Source of the DNA: Falsochrobactrum ovis | Lineage (GTDB): Bacteria > Pseudomonadota > Alphaproteobacteria > Rhizobiales > Rhizobiaceae | NCBI RefSeq assembly: GCF_003259955.1 | Contig: NZ_QLMK01000009.1 | Coordinates: forward strand, 38,389-102,388 | Direction of reading: 5' to 3' | Length of the DNA stretch: 64,000 nt | In this document: positions 10,701-20,321 of the stretch, piece by piece | How the letters are laid out: the number at the start of each line of letters is the position of its first letter | Position numbering within the stretch: the first letter of the stretch is position 1 | Made by a program: the position numbers and the translations under genes | Notes under the pieces: generated by a model | What the model saw: the letters and a program-made list of their open reading frames with translations, nothing else | Told to the model about the DNA's origin: nothing | Database searches by the model: none

Positions 10701-12563
10701 CTCACCGGCGAACTTGGAGCAATCGAATCACGTATTGCGGAAACGGCCTCTCACACGAGCCGCACACTTGCGGAGCACAGCGAAGCCTTCTCCAACAGTG
10801 TGGCGGAAAACCTTTCCGGCACGGAATCGCGGCTTGCAGAACGCGCTGACGCAATTGCAACCCGCTTGGGCGATATCGGCTCGCGGATTACAATGGAACT
10901 TGGCTCCGTTGAGGCACGCATTGCGCAGGTAACTGATACGACTGCCATAACGCTTGAGGAGCGCACACGCGAACTCAATGAGGTTCTCGCTGCACGCTCG
11001 CAAGAAATTACCCAAATTCTCAACGATACGGCAGAGCCGCTGGTGCAGCGTTTGGCAGATAGCGGCCGCGGGCTTGCACATCAACTTGAAGAGGCAACCC
11101 ATGCCGCGACAGATCGTTTGCGGGCGGAAAATGCCGCTCTTGTAAACGCTCTGGCCAGCCGCACCGCCGAGACAATCGCTGCGGTGCAACAGGCGCAGTC
11201 TAGTCTTTCAGGTAATGTAAGCGAACTGATTGATCGGTTGGCTAATTCCAATGGCGAATTGGGTAAACTGATCGATGCTGCGGCGCGCAATCTTAACGAT
11301 ATTGACAGCCGCTTGGTGGACACAACGTCCAGCTTTGTTGAAAATGCCAATCGTGCTGCCCAGATGTTCCAAGCATCGACCGGGCTTATTGATGGTAATA
11401 TCGGCACGCTTCGCGCGCTTTCTGACAGCACCTTGTCGCAGATTGCTGATATTGCCAATCGCTTTGAAGATCATGGAAGGGTTCTCGCTTCGGCATCAGA
11501 ACTGATCGGCAACGCCCAGAACAATCTGGTCGGAACGCTTGAAGACCGACAGAATGCCCTCGATAAATTGGCATCCGGTCTGGTGGAGAAATCCGAAAGT
11601 GTCGAGCAGCTCATGCGGTCCTTTGAGCACATTGTCAGCTCGGCATTTGAAAGAGCCGAGGGCCAGACGCGCAGTTCGGCAGAAAAAATGCGCGAGAGCG
11701 TTTCTGAGATTGTTGAGCAAGCATCACAGAAGTTCTCGACTGCTACGGAAGAGATTCGGAGAACAGCCGCAGAAATTCGTAGTGAGCTCGACACTACCCG
11801 TGGTGAGCTGAAGCGTGGTGTGCTTGACATGCCAGCAGAAGCTAAGGAAACCACGACGGCAATGCGCAAGGCCGTGAGCGAGCAGATCAATGCGCTTAAG
11901 GAGCTTGCAGCAATCGTTAATAAATCGGGTCGCTTGGTCGATGTCGGCGAAAGCCGTGCCAATCGCCCGGCTTCGCGTCCGGTACAAACGCAGCGTCGGG
12001 TCGCTGCACCGGCTCCAGTCGCAGCGCCTGTAGCACAACCGGCTCGTACTGCTACTGCCACTCAAACCCGACCAGCTGAGAATTCGAGGACCAATTCCAC
12101 ACCAGCGGCAGATAGGCCACGTGGCTGGGTTTCAGATCTTCTGGCACGCGCGTCGCGAGAGGAAGAAAATGATGGTGAAGTGGTGGGGCAGCCCACGGCA
12201 GCGCCTCGGTCCCCTCGGCACGTGGTTGAATCGTTAAATTCGCTTTCAGTGGATATCGCCCGTGCAATTGATCATGACGCATCGGTCGAGCTTTGGGAGC
12301 GTTATCGCCGTGGTGAACGCAATGTATTCACGCGACGTCTCTATACGCTCAAAGGCCAGCAGACTTTTGACGAGATCAAACGCAAATATCAGACGGACGG
12401 AGAATTCCGCCGTGCAGTGGATCGTTATATGGATGACTTCCAACGTCTGCTGGAAGATGTTGCGCGGAACGACCGGGACAATATGGTCATGCAGACCTAT
12501 CTGACTTCAGATACGGGCAAAGTCTATACAATGCTGGCTCACGCAGCCGGACGGCTTGGCTGA
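7758..12563 (+). CDS. giant membrane-anchored coiled-coil protein, Growth Pole Ring (GPR/RgsE) type
   Basis: 1601 residues. An acidic N-terminus (about 1-60) is followed by an Ala/Pro-rich linker to ~160 and two hydrophobic segments (~173-195 and ~212-235). About 1200 residues of almost uninterrupted helix follow, rich in Ala, Ser, Glu and Arg. Then comes a Pro/Ala/Arg linker (~1405-1480) and a compact C-terminal domain of ~110 residues with YRRGERNVFTRRLY and MDDFQRLL. Repeats near residues 660-800 recur every 22 or 29 residues with an E-R pair, the 22-mer pattern that earns such proteins the label apolipoprotein-like. This layout fits Agrobacterium GPR and Sinorhizobium RgsE, which form a ring at the growing pole; GPR is longer (about 2100 residues). 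Function here is inferred from architecture. Confidence 0.8.
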   Translation: MASKSKAHKLDHEVEEALEKALEIDFGDDFDIDLNLSAFDDEFSVDDLEQQISRAAEELVAEQNSKVGAAGSTGDVNAETKNTVESVEAISVIPSPAAPPIPPVVGVAKSLSSAAAEKPAAIDKATVKTEAAKPAPTIAATPLRTPANDDSFSARPIGAAPRRVTEKTSKLFWTTTAISALWAAGGLAVSKAINPNVFSSLGETAQFFGSPAGIGVATGVALPVMMFWGFAHLVRRAQEMQYAARDMSEAAMKLMQPEAIAGDRVSTLGQAVRREVAAMNEGIERTLARAVELETLVQAEVNQLERTYSDNEVRIRSLVSELGNEREAVVSHAERVRSSISGAHEQLKEELSSAANIIRDNVLSASQQLTSVLGESGERLISNINESGSAIAEAIEKRTGDIASGITTSGEVFANELDSRIAKLDQHSKDVTERVSAALDSRISGITNLLGDATQTMVSEFDSRLANLDSTLEERGRSLISEFETRAHALDSSTEKLNTALEARSRQINENLIARTREIAETFSSGRTGFSAMIDETKARISDDLASVSESVGNVLSEKANAFAGKLAESRDILASSLDGETERVAAIIRDHAGTLAARTGDIEKAVAESSSILTSAADHHAAILSERTAALQLEMANNADRLETSFAEHSRSLEERAISLQNVVAGNQALLAQLLDERTAALRNNFDESREELAKSFEERIASLTAIIADNKDALARTLDERAQILNETIGASREALDATFSDHVQRIEERTSGLRTVLDVHNNSLANILGEHEQVIENRAEIIRSALAETTSSLNETLQQHEQTLSQRTADLHNAIENSSGAISKAFENQSGIIEERTETMEKALSIGVDNVRRALEQSAGVVASSLRDKITEAAGTLSAEAAKAGEALNGFGESFSANIINNLAATEERLGDRANALAGRLTQIESSFADTALKTSETLSEQSESFASRVAENLAGTEARLAERATAIAGGLETIESRLTGELGAIESRIAETASHTSRTLAEHSEAFSNSVAENLSGTESRLAERADAIATRLGDIGSRITMELGSVEARIAQVTDTTAITLEERTRELNEVLAARSQEITQILNDTAEPLVQRLADSGRGLAHQLEEATHAATDRLRAENAALVNALASRTAETIAAVQQAQSSLSGNVSELIDRLANSNGELGKLIDAAARNLNDIDSRLVDTTSSFVENANRAAQMFQASTGLIDGNIGTLRALSDSTLSQIADIANRFEDHGRVLASASELIGNAQNNLVGTLEDRQNALDKLASGLVEKSESVEQLMRSFEHIVSSAFERAEGQTRSSAEKMRESVSEIVEQASQKFSTATEEIRRTAAEIRSELDTTRGELKRGVLDMPAEAKETTTAMRKAVSEQINALKELAAIVNKSGRLVDVGESRANRPASRPVQTQRRVAAPAPVAAPVAQPARTATATQTRPAENSRTNSTPAADRPRGWVSDLLARASREEENDGEVVGQPTAAPRSPRHVVESLNSLSVDIARAIDHDASVELWERYRRGERNVFTRRLYTLKGQQTFDEIKRKYQTDGEFRRAVDRYMDDFQRLLEDVARNDRDNMVMQTYLTSDTGKVYTMLAHAAGRLG

Positions 12564-12585
12564 TTTCTGCGAACTTAACAAACAT

Positions 12586-12615
12586 AAAACGCGGCTCGGT
12601 TGGGCCGCGTTTTTG
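12586..12615 (+). terminator. rho-independent terminator of the coiled-coil gene
   Basis: A perfect AAACGCGGC/GCCGCGTTT stem with a short loop, ending in a run of five T, starts 23 bases after the stop of the GPR-like gene. Confidence 0.9.
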
Positions 12616-12931
12616 ATTCAAATAGTTAAACGGACAATTTCAAGCGTTAGATTAAATGATAGGCCATATCGCACTGTGTATAAATCACCGCGAGAATTGG
12701 CATCTGCTGAACTCCTCATGCGGCGCTAATTCACCGAAAATAATAGATCCACTCGGCAACTGGCCTGGCGTGAAAACTATTGATGCTTTGATTTTTCTGA
12801 TAGGGCCTAGGCATCGATCAGCGTTAGAAAGCAGTATGTTCGGCGCAGTCGTATGAACCACCAGCTTTGCTGGCAGTCCCACGACGACCGTTATTAGAAA
12901 GAATTTCGGCGTTGCTCGCAGCGTTCACGCG
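12616..12931. other. gene-free stretch between convergent units
   Basis: Between the terminator of the coiled-coil gene and the stop of the minus-strand lipoprotein gene there are about 315 bases. Open frames of 65-66 codons exist on both strands (12656-12856 plus, 12685-12882 minus). They overlap each other, lack ribosome binding sites and resemble no protein I know. No hairpin or repeat of note was seen. Confidence 0.35.
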
Positions 12932-13534
12932 TTAGAGCGAAGAAACGGTCCAGGTTACGACTTCACTCAAGGTGCGGTCAAAGGCAGTATTGATCGCTTT
13001 TACATAATCGCTGTTACTGCCCCCGCTAACCGGAACCTCATTGCGAAAGATACGCGTGGCGCGCACTTCCCCAGTTTTATCGTTCATCAATCGGACCGCG
13101 AGTTCAACCACTGCACTTGTCCCCGACCCGTAGGCTTGGATGCCAAAAGAGCGTAGATCAGTCAGAATTTGGTAGTTGATTGCTAGTCCATCCCCAGGAC
13201 GGCCAACCCCGCCGAAAACCCCTGTATTCTCGTAGGCTTGCACGAGGCGGGACTGCACAATATTTGTGAGCCGATCACCCCATTGTGCGCCTTTGAGATA
13301 TTCAATCGATCTCGGTGCGGAACTTACGACAATATTTTCACTATCAATGGCTTTGAGTGCGGTAGGCGGAGGAACCAGAAGCTGCAAATTCTTTCGGTTT
13401 GCGCTACTGACCGCTGGCTGCGGAGCCGACAGATTAAACGTATCAAGTGGCGTGGTCGTACCACAGCCCGCGATGGTGATGGCCAGAATTGTCGTACTGA
13501 TTATCGACGAACTACGCACGCGCCTAACGGTCAT
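12932..13534 (-). CDS. ABC-type transport auxiliary lipoprotein (PqiC/LptE-like partner of the Mla system)
   Basis: 200 residues from the ATG at 13534. It is a lipoprotein: a basic start (MTVRRVRSS), a hydrophobic core and the lipobox ITIAGC with Cys24. The body, starting near NLQLLVPPP, matches the auxiliary component often encoded last in MCE/MlaE-type operons, thought to act at the outer membrane. A TTG at 13561 would overlap the mlaD stop, but the ATG gives a proper signal peptide and has GGATCC upstream, so I prefer it. It is the last gene of the four-gene lipid transport operon. Confidence 0.8.
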   Translation of the reverse strand: MTVRRVRSSSIISTTILAITIAGCGTTTPLDTFNLSAPQPAVSSANRKNLQLLVPPPTALKAIDSENIVVSSAPRSIEYLKGAQWGDRLTNIVQSRLVQAYENTGVFGGVGRPGDGLAINYQILTDLRSFGIQAYGSGTSAVVELAVRLMNDKTGEVRATRIFRNEVPVSGGSNSDYVKAINTAFDRTLSEVVTWTVSSL

Positions 13535-13557
13535 GTCGTTGGATCCAGTTTTGAAAT

Positions 13558-14553
13558 TCAATGACGCGTCCTTCCATCATAACGGGGAACGTTGCCTGGT
13601 CCGCCAAAAATCAAGCGCTGTGGATTTCGCTCCAGCTCAGTAATCGCTTGCTCTATACGTTGAATAGTGCGGCGGCTATCGACTATCAAGGCTTGCACAT
13701 CGCGCAATCCCTGCCCCGAGAAGCGGTCCAGATTTGCTGCAATAGGCGCGATACGATTGTCCAGATTGACCGCAGTTTCCCGGATGGCTTGTAGCGTCGC
13801 ATTCGCCTGCGCTACTACCCCGTCTTTATCGTCACTAGAAAGAAGCTTATCCGCTTTGGCCATGATGCTGTCTACGCGCTCGGAGGCGGCGTTAAGACGT
13901 TTCATCATCTCTTTCGCGTCTGAAATAATTGCACTGATATTGCCGGTATTTGATCCCAATTCTTCGATTATATCAGAGTTTTTCGCCAAAGCGTCGGTAA
14001 ATATTTTGGTGTTGTTTATCGTATCGGTTAGCGGGCCTCGGGCTTCCTTAGCAAAACCCTCCAGCTCACCTAAAACGCTATTGGCACGTGCAAAAATATC
14101 TTGAGCAGTCGCCAACAAATTATTCACTGCTGACGGATCGGCATCAATGCGAGCAACCGTGTCCTCTTTAGCTGCTTCTGTTAGAAGATTCGGTTCGTCG
14201 AGCCTTCCGCCTTTCAATTCAATATAGGCTTGGCCGGTAAGCCCCTGAAAACCAAGAGTCGCAGCTGTCGAACGTGTGATGGGAGTCGTCGCATTTACAC
14301 GTGTCTGAACAATAACCATTTCAGGATTGGTTTCATCTAAGTGCAAGCCGCGCACATCGCCCACCTTGATTCCGTTAAACAGAACCTGACTTCCGATGCT
14401 TAATCCGGTGACGGATCCGGGAATACGCACGTCAAGTGGCATCGAATCGCGTGCCTCTCCATAGCGAGCGATCCAATAAACGAAGCCGAACGCCAGCACA
14501 CTGATGACCAGTGTGAACACTCCTACCAGGACATAATTGGCTTTAGTTTCCAT
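13558..14553 (-). CDS. MlaD-family MCE-domain lipid-binding protein
   Basis: 331 residues. One N-terminal membrane helix (residues ~8-28, VLVGVFTLVISVLAFGFVYW) is followed by an MCE/MlaD domain (~38-115: PGSVTGLSIGSQVLFNGIKVG and LGFQGLTGQAYIELKGG) and a long helical C-terminal region to the end. MCE proteins form hexameric rings that carry phospholipid between membranes. The extended helical tail is usual in rhizobial members, where it may form a tunnel or needle. It lies 3 bases downstream of the ATPase gene and just upstream of the auxiliary lipoprotein gene. Confidence 0.92.
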   Translation of the reverse strand: METKANYVLVGVFTLVISVLAFGFVYWIARYGEARDSMPLDVRIPGSVTGLSIGSQVLFNGIKVGDVRGLHLDETNPEMVIVQTRVNATTPITRSTAATLGFQGLTGQAYIELKGGRLDEPNLLTEAAKEDTVARIDADPSAVNNLLATAQDIFARANSVLGELEGFAKEARGPLTDTINNTKIFTDALAKNSDIIEELGSNTGNISAIISDAKEMMKRLNAASERVDSIMAKADKLLSSDDKDGVVAQANATLQAIRETAVNLDNRIAPIAANLDRFSGQGLRDVQALIVDSRRTIQRIEQAITELERNPQRLIFGGPGNVPRYDGRTRH

Positions 14554-14556
14554 TTC

Positions 14557-15417
14557 CTATCCCGTTTGTACCCGGTTTTCCGGCCGCCGCCTTCTATTTA
14601 TTGCCGAAGGATCCATTTGACGTGCCCGCTTACCACGAAAATAGGATTTCACCCAAGGATCATCTACAGTTAGCATATCTTCAATGGTGCCGGTGACTGA
14701 CACTTTCTTGTCCCCCAACACTGCAATACGGTCACAAACCGCAAAAAGAGAGTCCAGATCATGGGTGACCATATAAACGGTCAGCCCCATTGTATCACTC
14801 AAATTTCCGATTAGTTCATCAAACTCAGCAGCACCTATCGGGTCGAGGCCAGAAGTCGGTTCATCAAGAAATACGATGTCAGGATCCAGCGCAAGCGAAC
14901 GCGCCAGCGCGGCACGCTTTATCATGCCGCCTGAAAGTTCTGACGGAAATTTCTCAGCCGTATCTGGATTCAAGCCAACCAAATCTATTTTCAACCGCGC
15001 CAGCTCGTCCATCAATTTAGGTGAAAGATCCAAATATTCGCGCATCGGTACTTGTATATTTTCAAGCACATTCAGAGCAGAGAAAAGCGCGCCATGCTGA
15101 AACAGCACCCCCATACGCATATCAATGCCCATTTTCTCGACTTCGGATAATTCGTCGATATTGCGACCCAAAATCTCAATATCACCGGATTGTTTTTTAT
15201 TTAAACCGAGAATGGTTCGCATCAAAACAGATTTGCCAGAGCCAGAGGGGCCTATGAACCCCAGAATCTCGCCCTTGTAGATATCAAGCGACAAATTATC
15301 GAGAACAGGCGCGCGACCACCGAAGGAAACCGTTACGTCGCGTACCGAAATAATCGGCTGCAATGAACGATTTTCCTGGCTATGCGGATTTGACTGATCT
15401 TCGATATTACTCACCAT
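14557..15417 (-). CDS. MlaF-like ABC transporter ATP-binding protein
   Basis: 286 residues. Walker A GPSGSGKS is near residue 57, the signature LSGGMIKRAALARSLA near residue 161, Walker B DIVFLDEPTSGLDP near residue 183 and the switch histidine in MVTHDLD. The LSGGM form is typical of the Mla/MCE ATPase branch. It powers lipid movement through the MlaE permease. Between it and mlaE upstream are about 115 bases without a gene, so an internal promoter is possible. Confidence 0.93.
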   Translation of the reverse strand: MVSNIEDQSNPHSQENRSLQPIISVRDVTVSFGGRAPVLDNLSLDIYKGEILGFIGPSGSGKSVLMRTILGLNKKQSGDIEILGRNIDELSEVEKMGIDMRMGVLFQHGALFSALNVLENIQVPMREYLDLSPKLMDELARLKIDLVGLNPDTAEKFPSELSGGMIKRAALARSLALDPDIVFLDEPTSGLDPIGAAEFDELIGNLSDTMGLTVYMVTHDLDSLFAVCDRIAVLGDKKVSVTGTIEDMLTVDDPWVKSYFRGKRARQMDPSAINRRRRPENRVQTG

Positions 15418-15532
15418 AATTAGTCTTTATATGAGACGCGCAGCATACTGAACCTGATACAGCAAATCCAATGCGGTTTTGTGGACAACTGTGCCAAAAA
15501 GACCAAAAAACTGCTCCAAACCGCTAGTTTTC

Positions 15533-16708
15533 TCAAAAATCAATGGCGGCATAGAACATTGCAAACAAGCCGTCCACCACGATGACTACGAAAATCGACT
15601 TCACAACCGATGCTGTGACGCGGCGCCCCAGTGATTCTGCACTGCCACCAACTTTCATTCCCTCCACAGAGGCAAGAATGCCAATAATCATCGCCATAAA
15701 TGGAGCCTTAATCAGGCCCGCAAAATAGGTGTTCAATGCTACCGCATCGTGAAGTCGAGAGATAAAAGCTTCAGGTGAAATACTCGAATAGAACCATGCA
15801 ATACCCGCAGCACCTATTAAAGCTGCGAGATCGGCTAAAATCGTGAGCAATGGCAATATTATCACCAACGCCACCAAGCGAGGGAAAACCAATACACCGA
15901 TCGGATTGAGACCGATTACGGTAAGCGCATCGGTTTCCTCACGCATTTTCATGGACCCGATCTCGGCAGTGATAGCGCTGCCGGAACGACCAGCAATCAT
16001 GATCGCGGTTAACAGAACGCCTAATTCTCGCAGAACCAAAATTCCAACCAGATCGACCACAAAGATTTCCGCACCGAAATAGCGCAATTGGAAAGCGCCT
16101 TGCTGTGCGATAATTGCGCCAACAATAGTGGACATAAGAACGATGATCGGAATCGCCCCACCCCCCATGCGATCCATCTGGTTGACGATTGCAGGTATTG
16201 GAATTCCGCTGCCCCGATCCGCTTTTAATTGAGCGCCTCGAATGGTTGCACCAAGAATGTGCATAGCCATTTTGAAATCATCTACCGCCGAAAATACGCC
16301 GCGCCCAATCGCCTCCAGCATTGATGTAATCAGAAATGGCTGCTTGAGTTTTGGAACATCCAGCGTCCGTTCAACGGATTTTCCTACCTCGTCCATCAAT
16401 GGCAGCCACGCGGACCGGACACCTTCGAGGCGGGTTTCAATATTCTGCTGCATCAAACGACTGCGTAACCGTTCGATCAACCAAGCGCCAGCGGTATCAA
16501 GTCCTGAAATTTGTGTAACATCGATAGAAACGGGCTGAATATATTCGTGTTTTTCCAGTCCGCGCATTTGGGCATCAACATGGTTTACGCTTTGCGAAAC
16601 CCATCTTCCGCTCAAGATGATACGCGATGCACCATCGTGCTCGTCCAGATCAACCTTCGGCGTCATATCGGCAGCAGCTCTTGCTTTGTCGGCGGCCTCA
16701 GTCAACAT
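15533..16708 (-). CDS. MlaE-family lipid ABC permease with N-terminal STAS-like domain
   Basis: 391 residues. The first ~115 residues form a soluble STAS/MlaB-like domain (SIDVTQISGLDTAGAWLIER). The rest is the MlaE permease with the family motif region (GRSGSAITAEIGSMKMREE) and five or so membrane helices. MlaB and MlaE are separate in E. coli, so this is a natural fusion common in alphaproteobacteria. I start at the ATG 16708 because AGGATTACC directly precedes it; an open frame to 16765 has no such site. It is the first gene of the operon and is divergent from the epimerase gene across 59 bases. Confidence 0.92.
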   Translation of the reverse strand: MLTEAADKARAAADMTPKVDLDEHDGASRIILSGRWVSQSVNHVDAQMRGLEKHEYIQPVSIDVTQISGLDTAGAWLIERLRSRLMQQNIETRLEGVRSAWLPLMDEVGKSVERTLDVPKLKQPFLITSMLEAIGRGVFSAVDDFKMAMHILGATIRGAQLKADRGSGIPIPAIVNQMDRMGGGAIPIIVLMSTIVGAIIAQQGAFQLRYFGAEIFVVDLVGILVLRELGVLLTAIMIAGRSGSAITAEIGSMKMREETDALTVIGLNPIGVLVFPRLVALVIILPLLTILADLAALIGAAGIAWFYSSISPEAFISRLHDAVALNTYFAGLIKAPFMAMIIGILASVEGMKVGGSAESLGRRVTASVVKSIFVVIVVDGLFAMFYAAIDF

Positions 16709-16767
16709 GGTAATCCTATAAACGACTCGTTGCGCTAGAGAAGTACTGCGCTCTGGAAGGCACATTC

Positions 16768-17748
16768 ATGCAAAATAATTTGAAAATCATCAGTGAACGC
16801 TATCCTATTGCCGGTAAATTCACAATCTCTCGAGGGTCGAAGACCGAAGCTGAAGTCGTTGTCTGCGAAATTCATCGAGGTAATTTGGTAGGCCGTGGTG
16901 AATGTGTACCCTACACTCGGTACGGCGAATCTGTGACCAGTGTAATACAGCAGATCGAAGCGGTGCGCATGGAAATTCAAGCGGGTGCCAGCCGACAAGA
17001 GATTCAATCTCTCATGGCTGCCGGTGCTGCTCGCAATGCTGTTGACTGCGCATATTGGGATTTGGAAGCAAAGCTTACCGGAGTGAGCGTTGCGGAACTG
17101 CTGGGCATTGAAACAAGGCCGCTGCAGACTGCTGTTACTGTCTCCTTAGGATCATCGCGAGAAATGGCCGAATCCGCTGCTAGGCTCGCGCATTACCCGT
17201 TTATCAAAGTCAAATTGGGCGCGGAAAACGACATAGAACGGATGCACGCAATCGCCGAAGCAGCACCGAATAGTCGAATTATTATTGATGCGAATGAAGG
17301 CTGGACCGTCGACAACATAGAAGAAAACATGGCGGCGGCGGCTAACGCAGGTGTGGTTCTCATTGAGCAACCCCTGCCCGCAAGTCACGATGAAATTTTG
17401 GAAGAAATAGCTCGTCCGCTGACAATTTGCGCCGATGAAAGCGCGCATACGTTAGAAGGTTTGTCGAAACTGGCGAAACGTTATGATGCGGTCAACATCA
17501 AACTCGACAAAACCGGCGGGTTAACTGAGGCGCTTGCCATGCGCGATAAAGCCATTGAACTGGGATTACAGATTATGGTCGGCTGCATGGTAGGGACATC
17601 TCTTGGAATGGCGCCTGCTGTTCTTCTCGCACAAAAGGCTGATGTCGTTGATCTAGATGGCCCATTGCTGCTTGCTCACGACCGTGAGCCCGGCTTACGC
17701 TATGATGGCGCATTGGTTTATCCACCAGGAAAAGCGCTCTGGGGCTAA
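16768..17748 (+). CDS. dipeptide epimerase, L-Ala-D/L-Glu epimerase-like (enolase superfamily)
   Basis: 326 residues of the muconate-lactonizing branch of the enolase superfamily. The KxK catalytic pair is in FIKVKLG (~residues 147-153). Metal ligands are in IIIDANEGW (Asp ~175), IEQPLP (Glu ~200) and ICADES (Asp ~225), and the second acid-base lysine is in VNIKLDKTGG (~residue 247). These fit L-Ala-D/L-Glu epimerases, which recycle murein dipeptides. Specificity varies within the family, so the exact dipeptide is not certain. It lies 116 bases ahead of maeB in the same direction. Confidence 0.85.
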   Translation: MQNNLKIISERYPIAGKFTISRGSKTEAEVVVCEIHRGNLVGRGECVPYTRYGESVTSVIQQIEAVRMEIQAGASRQEIQSLMAAGAARNAVDCAYWDLEAKLTGVSVAELLGIETRPLQTAVTVSLGSSREMAESAARLAHYPFIKVKLGAENDIERMHAIAEAAPNSRIIIDANEGWTVDNIEENMAAAANAGVVLIEQPLPASHDEILEEIARPLTICADESAHTLEGLSKLAKRYDAVNIKLDKTGGLTEALAMRDKAIELGLQIMVGCMVGTSLGMAPAVLLAQKADVVDLDGPLLLAHDREPGLRYDGALVYPPGKALWG

Positions 17749-17864
17749 GTGTTTGATAAGCAGCGGATTGATTGGTCGCAGAACTTGCGAGCATAAGGCG
17801 TTCTGATGTATCTCTTCCGCGACTGGCGGAAAGCCGTAAAGTTTTGGAAAGTGACGCGACTATA

Positions 17865-20189
17865 ATGACCAAAAAAACTCCTCCCACTTCCACGCGTTCG
17901 GATTTTGACGAAGCGGCGCTTTTTTTTCATCGTTACCCGAAGCCCGGCAAGCTGGAAATTCAAGCTACAAAACCGCTCGGCAATCAACGAGATCTTGCGT
18001 TAGCCTATTCGCCGGGTGTTGCGGCACCCTGTTTGGCAATTCATGAAAACCCTGCCTCCGCAGCCGAATATACGGCGCGCGGCAATCTCGTCGCAGTCGT
18101 TTCCAACGGTACAGCAGTGTTGGGACTGGGTAATATAGGCGCCCTCGCCTCAAAACCGGTGATGGAAGGCAAGGCGGTACTGTTTAAAAAATTCGCGGAT
18201 ATCGACGTTTTCGACATTGAAATCGACGCGCATGAGATCGAACATATCGTCAATGTCGTATCGGCACTTGAGCCCACCTTTGGTGGCATTAATCTTGAGG
18301 ATATTAAAGCGCCGGAATGTTTCGAAGTTGAAGAACAACTGCGCGCTAAAATGAATATTCCGGTCTTCCATGACGACCAACATGGCACTGCCATCATTGT
18401 AGCGGCAGCGATTCTAAACGGACTGGATCTAGCAGGAAAGCAAATTTCTGAAGCGAAAATTGTTACTTCCGGGGCCGGTGCTGCCGCGATTGCCTGCCTC
18501 AACCTTCTGGTCAATCTTGGTGCAAAACGCGAAAATATCTGGGTTTGCGATATTGAAGGCGTGGTCTATGAGGGGCGTGAAGCACTCATGGATCGTTGGA
18601 AACGGGCCTATGCTCAAAAAACAGATGCGCGCACTCTAGCTGACATTATTGATGGCGCGGATGTGTTTTTAGGACTTTCAGCGGCTGGTGTTTTGAAAAC
18701 TGAAATGCTCCAGAGAATGGCTGAAAAACCATTGATCATGGCGCTGGCTAATCCGAATCCGGAAATCATGCCGGAAGTGGCGCGTGAGGCCCGAAGTGAC
18801 GCTATGATTTGCACAGGTCGGTCTGATTATCCAAATCAGGTCAATAATGTGCTGTGTTTTCCACATATTTTCCGCGGCGCATTGGATGTTGGTGCGACAG
18901 CTATCAACGAAGAAATGAAGCTTGCAGCGGTTCGCGCTATAGCCGCGCTTGCACGCGAAGAGCCTTCCGATGTGGCGGCACGCGCATCGACAGAGGAAAC
19001 ACCCACATTCGGGCCTGATTATCTCATTCCCTCGCCTTTTGATCAGCGTCTTATCTTGAGGATTGCTCCAGCCGTTGCTCAAGCAGCAATGGATAGTGGT
19101 GTTGCAACGCGTCCAATAGAAGATATGGGTGCTTATCGCGACAGACTTAACAGGTTTGTTTTCCGTTCTGGCCTTATTATGAAGCCAGTCTTTACCACCG
19201 CGCGCGCCCAAACTACGCCCAAGCGGGTGATCTATGCGGATGGCGAAGATGAACGTGTATTACGTGCTGCCCAAGTCGTTATCGAAGAAGGTATCGCAGC
19301 GCCCATCTTGGTCGGTCGACCTCAGGTCGTTGAAACCAGACTGAAACGCTATGGTTTGAAGATCCGCCAAGGCACGGATTTCGAACTCATCAACCCTGAA
19401 GATGATCCGCGCTATCGGGATTACGTCGATCTGTACCTGTCTTTTGCGGGACGCCAAGGCATTACTCCCGAGGCAGCACGCACCATTGTGCGCACTAACT
19501 CCACTGCCATTGCAGCACTGGCCGTCATGCGCGACGAAGCCGATGCGATGATTTGCGGACTGGAGGGACGTTTTGAAAGCCATCTCCGCACAGTTAGCCA
19601 GATAATCGGAAAGGCGCCAGGTCTTAGCGAATATTCCGCTTTAAGCTTGCTTATTTCTCAGCGGGGTACACTCTTTCTGACGGACACCTATGTGAGCGTC
19701 GAGCCCGATGCTGAAGAAATCGCTGAAAGTGCCATTCTGGCAGCAAAAGAAATTCGGCGTTTTGGGATTGAGCCTAAAGCTGCCTTGGTCTCACATTCCA
19801 ACTTTGGCTCCAAAGAATCTGCAAGTGCCGACAAGATGCGTCGTGCAGCTGCACTGCTAGCGCAAAAAGCTCCAGAGCTGGAATCGGACGGAGAAATGCA
19901 CGGTGATTCCGCATTGTCACAAGTGCTGCGTGATCGTGTATTCCCTAACTCAAGGCTCAAGGGAGAAGCGAACCTACTGGTTTTTCCGAATCTTGATGCA
20001 GCAAATATTACTCTTAACGTGGTTAAATCCGTTACGGATGCGCTGCATGTGGGCCCTATCCTACTTGGTGCAGCACGTCCGGCCCATATTTTAACACCTT
20101 CTGTAACATCTCGCGGGGTAGTTAACATGACAGCCTTGGCCGTAGTTGAGGCCATTCAGCGCGCCGGAGAACTAAAGAAATCTGTATAA
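17865..20189 (+). CDS. maeB: NADP-dependent malic enzyme with phosphotransacetylase-like C-terminal domain
   Basis: 774 residues. The malic enzyme domain (about 1-430) has [24 protein letters not shown] and the nucleotide-binding [13 protein letters not shown]. The rest (~435-774) is the phosphotransacetylase-like domain of the MaeB class, which usually regulates oligomerisation or acetyl-CoA response rather than catalysing acetyl transfer. It converts malate to pyruvate and CO2. The frame is open upstream to a TTG at 17772, but the ATG at 17865 matches the known N-terminus. A strong terminator follows. Confidence 0.94.
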   Translation: MTKKTPPTSTRSDFDEAALFFHRYPKPGKLEIQATKPLGNQRDLALAYSPGVAAPCLAIHENPASAAEYTARGNLVAVVSNGTAVLGLGNIGALASKPVMEGKAVLFKKFADIDVFDIEIDAHEIEHIVNVVSALEPTFGGINLEDIKAPECFEVEEQLRAKMNIPVFHDDQHGTAIIVAAAILNGLDLAGKQISEAKIVTSGAGAAAIACLNLLVNLGAKRENIWVCDIEGVVYEGREALMDRWKRAYAQKTDARTLADIIDGADVFLGLSAAGVLKTEMLQRMAEKPLIMALANPNPEIMPEVAREARSDAMICTGRSDYPNQVNNVLCFPHIFRGALDVGATAINEEMKLAAVRAIAALAREEPSDVAARASTEETPTFGPDYLIPSPFDQRLILRIAPAVAQAAMDSGVATRPIEDMGAYRDRLNRFVFRSGLIMKPVFTTARAQTTPKRVIYADGEDERVLRAAQVVIEEGIAAPILVGRPQVVETRLKRYGLKIRQGTDFELINPEDDPRYRDYVDLYLSFAGRQGITPEAARTIVRTNSTAIAALAVMRDEADAMICGLEGRFESHLRTVSQIIGKAPGLSEYSALSLLISQRGTLFLTDTYVSVEPDAEEIAESAILAAKEIRRFGIEPKAALVSHSNFGSKESASADKMRRAAALLAQKAPELESDGEMHGDSALSQVLRDRVFPNSRLKGEANLLVFPNLDAANITLNVVKSVTDALHVGPILLGAARPAHILTPSVTSRGVVNMTALAVVEAIQRAGELKKSV

Positions 20190-20225
20190 TTTATAATAAT
20201 ATAAAACAGTAATAAATCTATCTAT

Positions 20226-20268
20226 ACGCCAAGTATACTTACCATATACTTGGCGTTAGTGTTTTTTT
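20226..20268 (+). terminator. strong rho-independent terminator of maeB
   Basis: A perfect 12-bp stem (ACGCCAAGTATA/TATACTTGGCGT) with a 7-base loop, followed after a few bases by seven T, 37 bases after the maeB stop. Confidence 0.93.
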
Positions 20269-20321
20269 AACTATAAAAATTAACCATCATCACATCGAAC
20301 AACAAAATAGGCTGTTCTGTG

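Noticed and set aside
11471-12061. 196-codon open frame antisense to the giant coiled-coil gene, plus several more on both strands within 7758-12563
   Set aside because: They mirror the codon bias of the real gene, are Ser/Arg/Ala-rich in the way antisense frames are, and have no ribosome binding sites.
12656-12882. Overlapping 65-66 codon frames on both strands
   Set aside because: No ribosome binding site, no recognisable protein, and both cannot easily be real.
17772-17864. 31-codon N-terminal extension of malic enzyme
   Set aside because: It starts at a TTG without a ribosome binding site and is unlike the known N-terminus; ATG 17865 fits.
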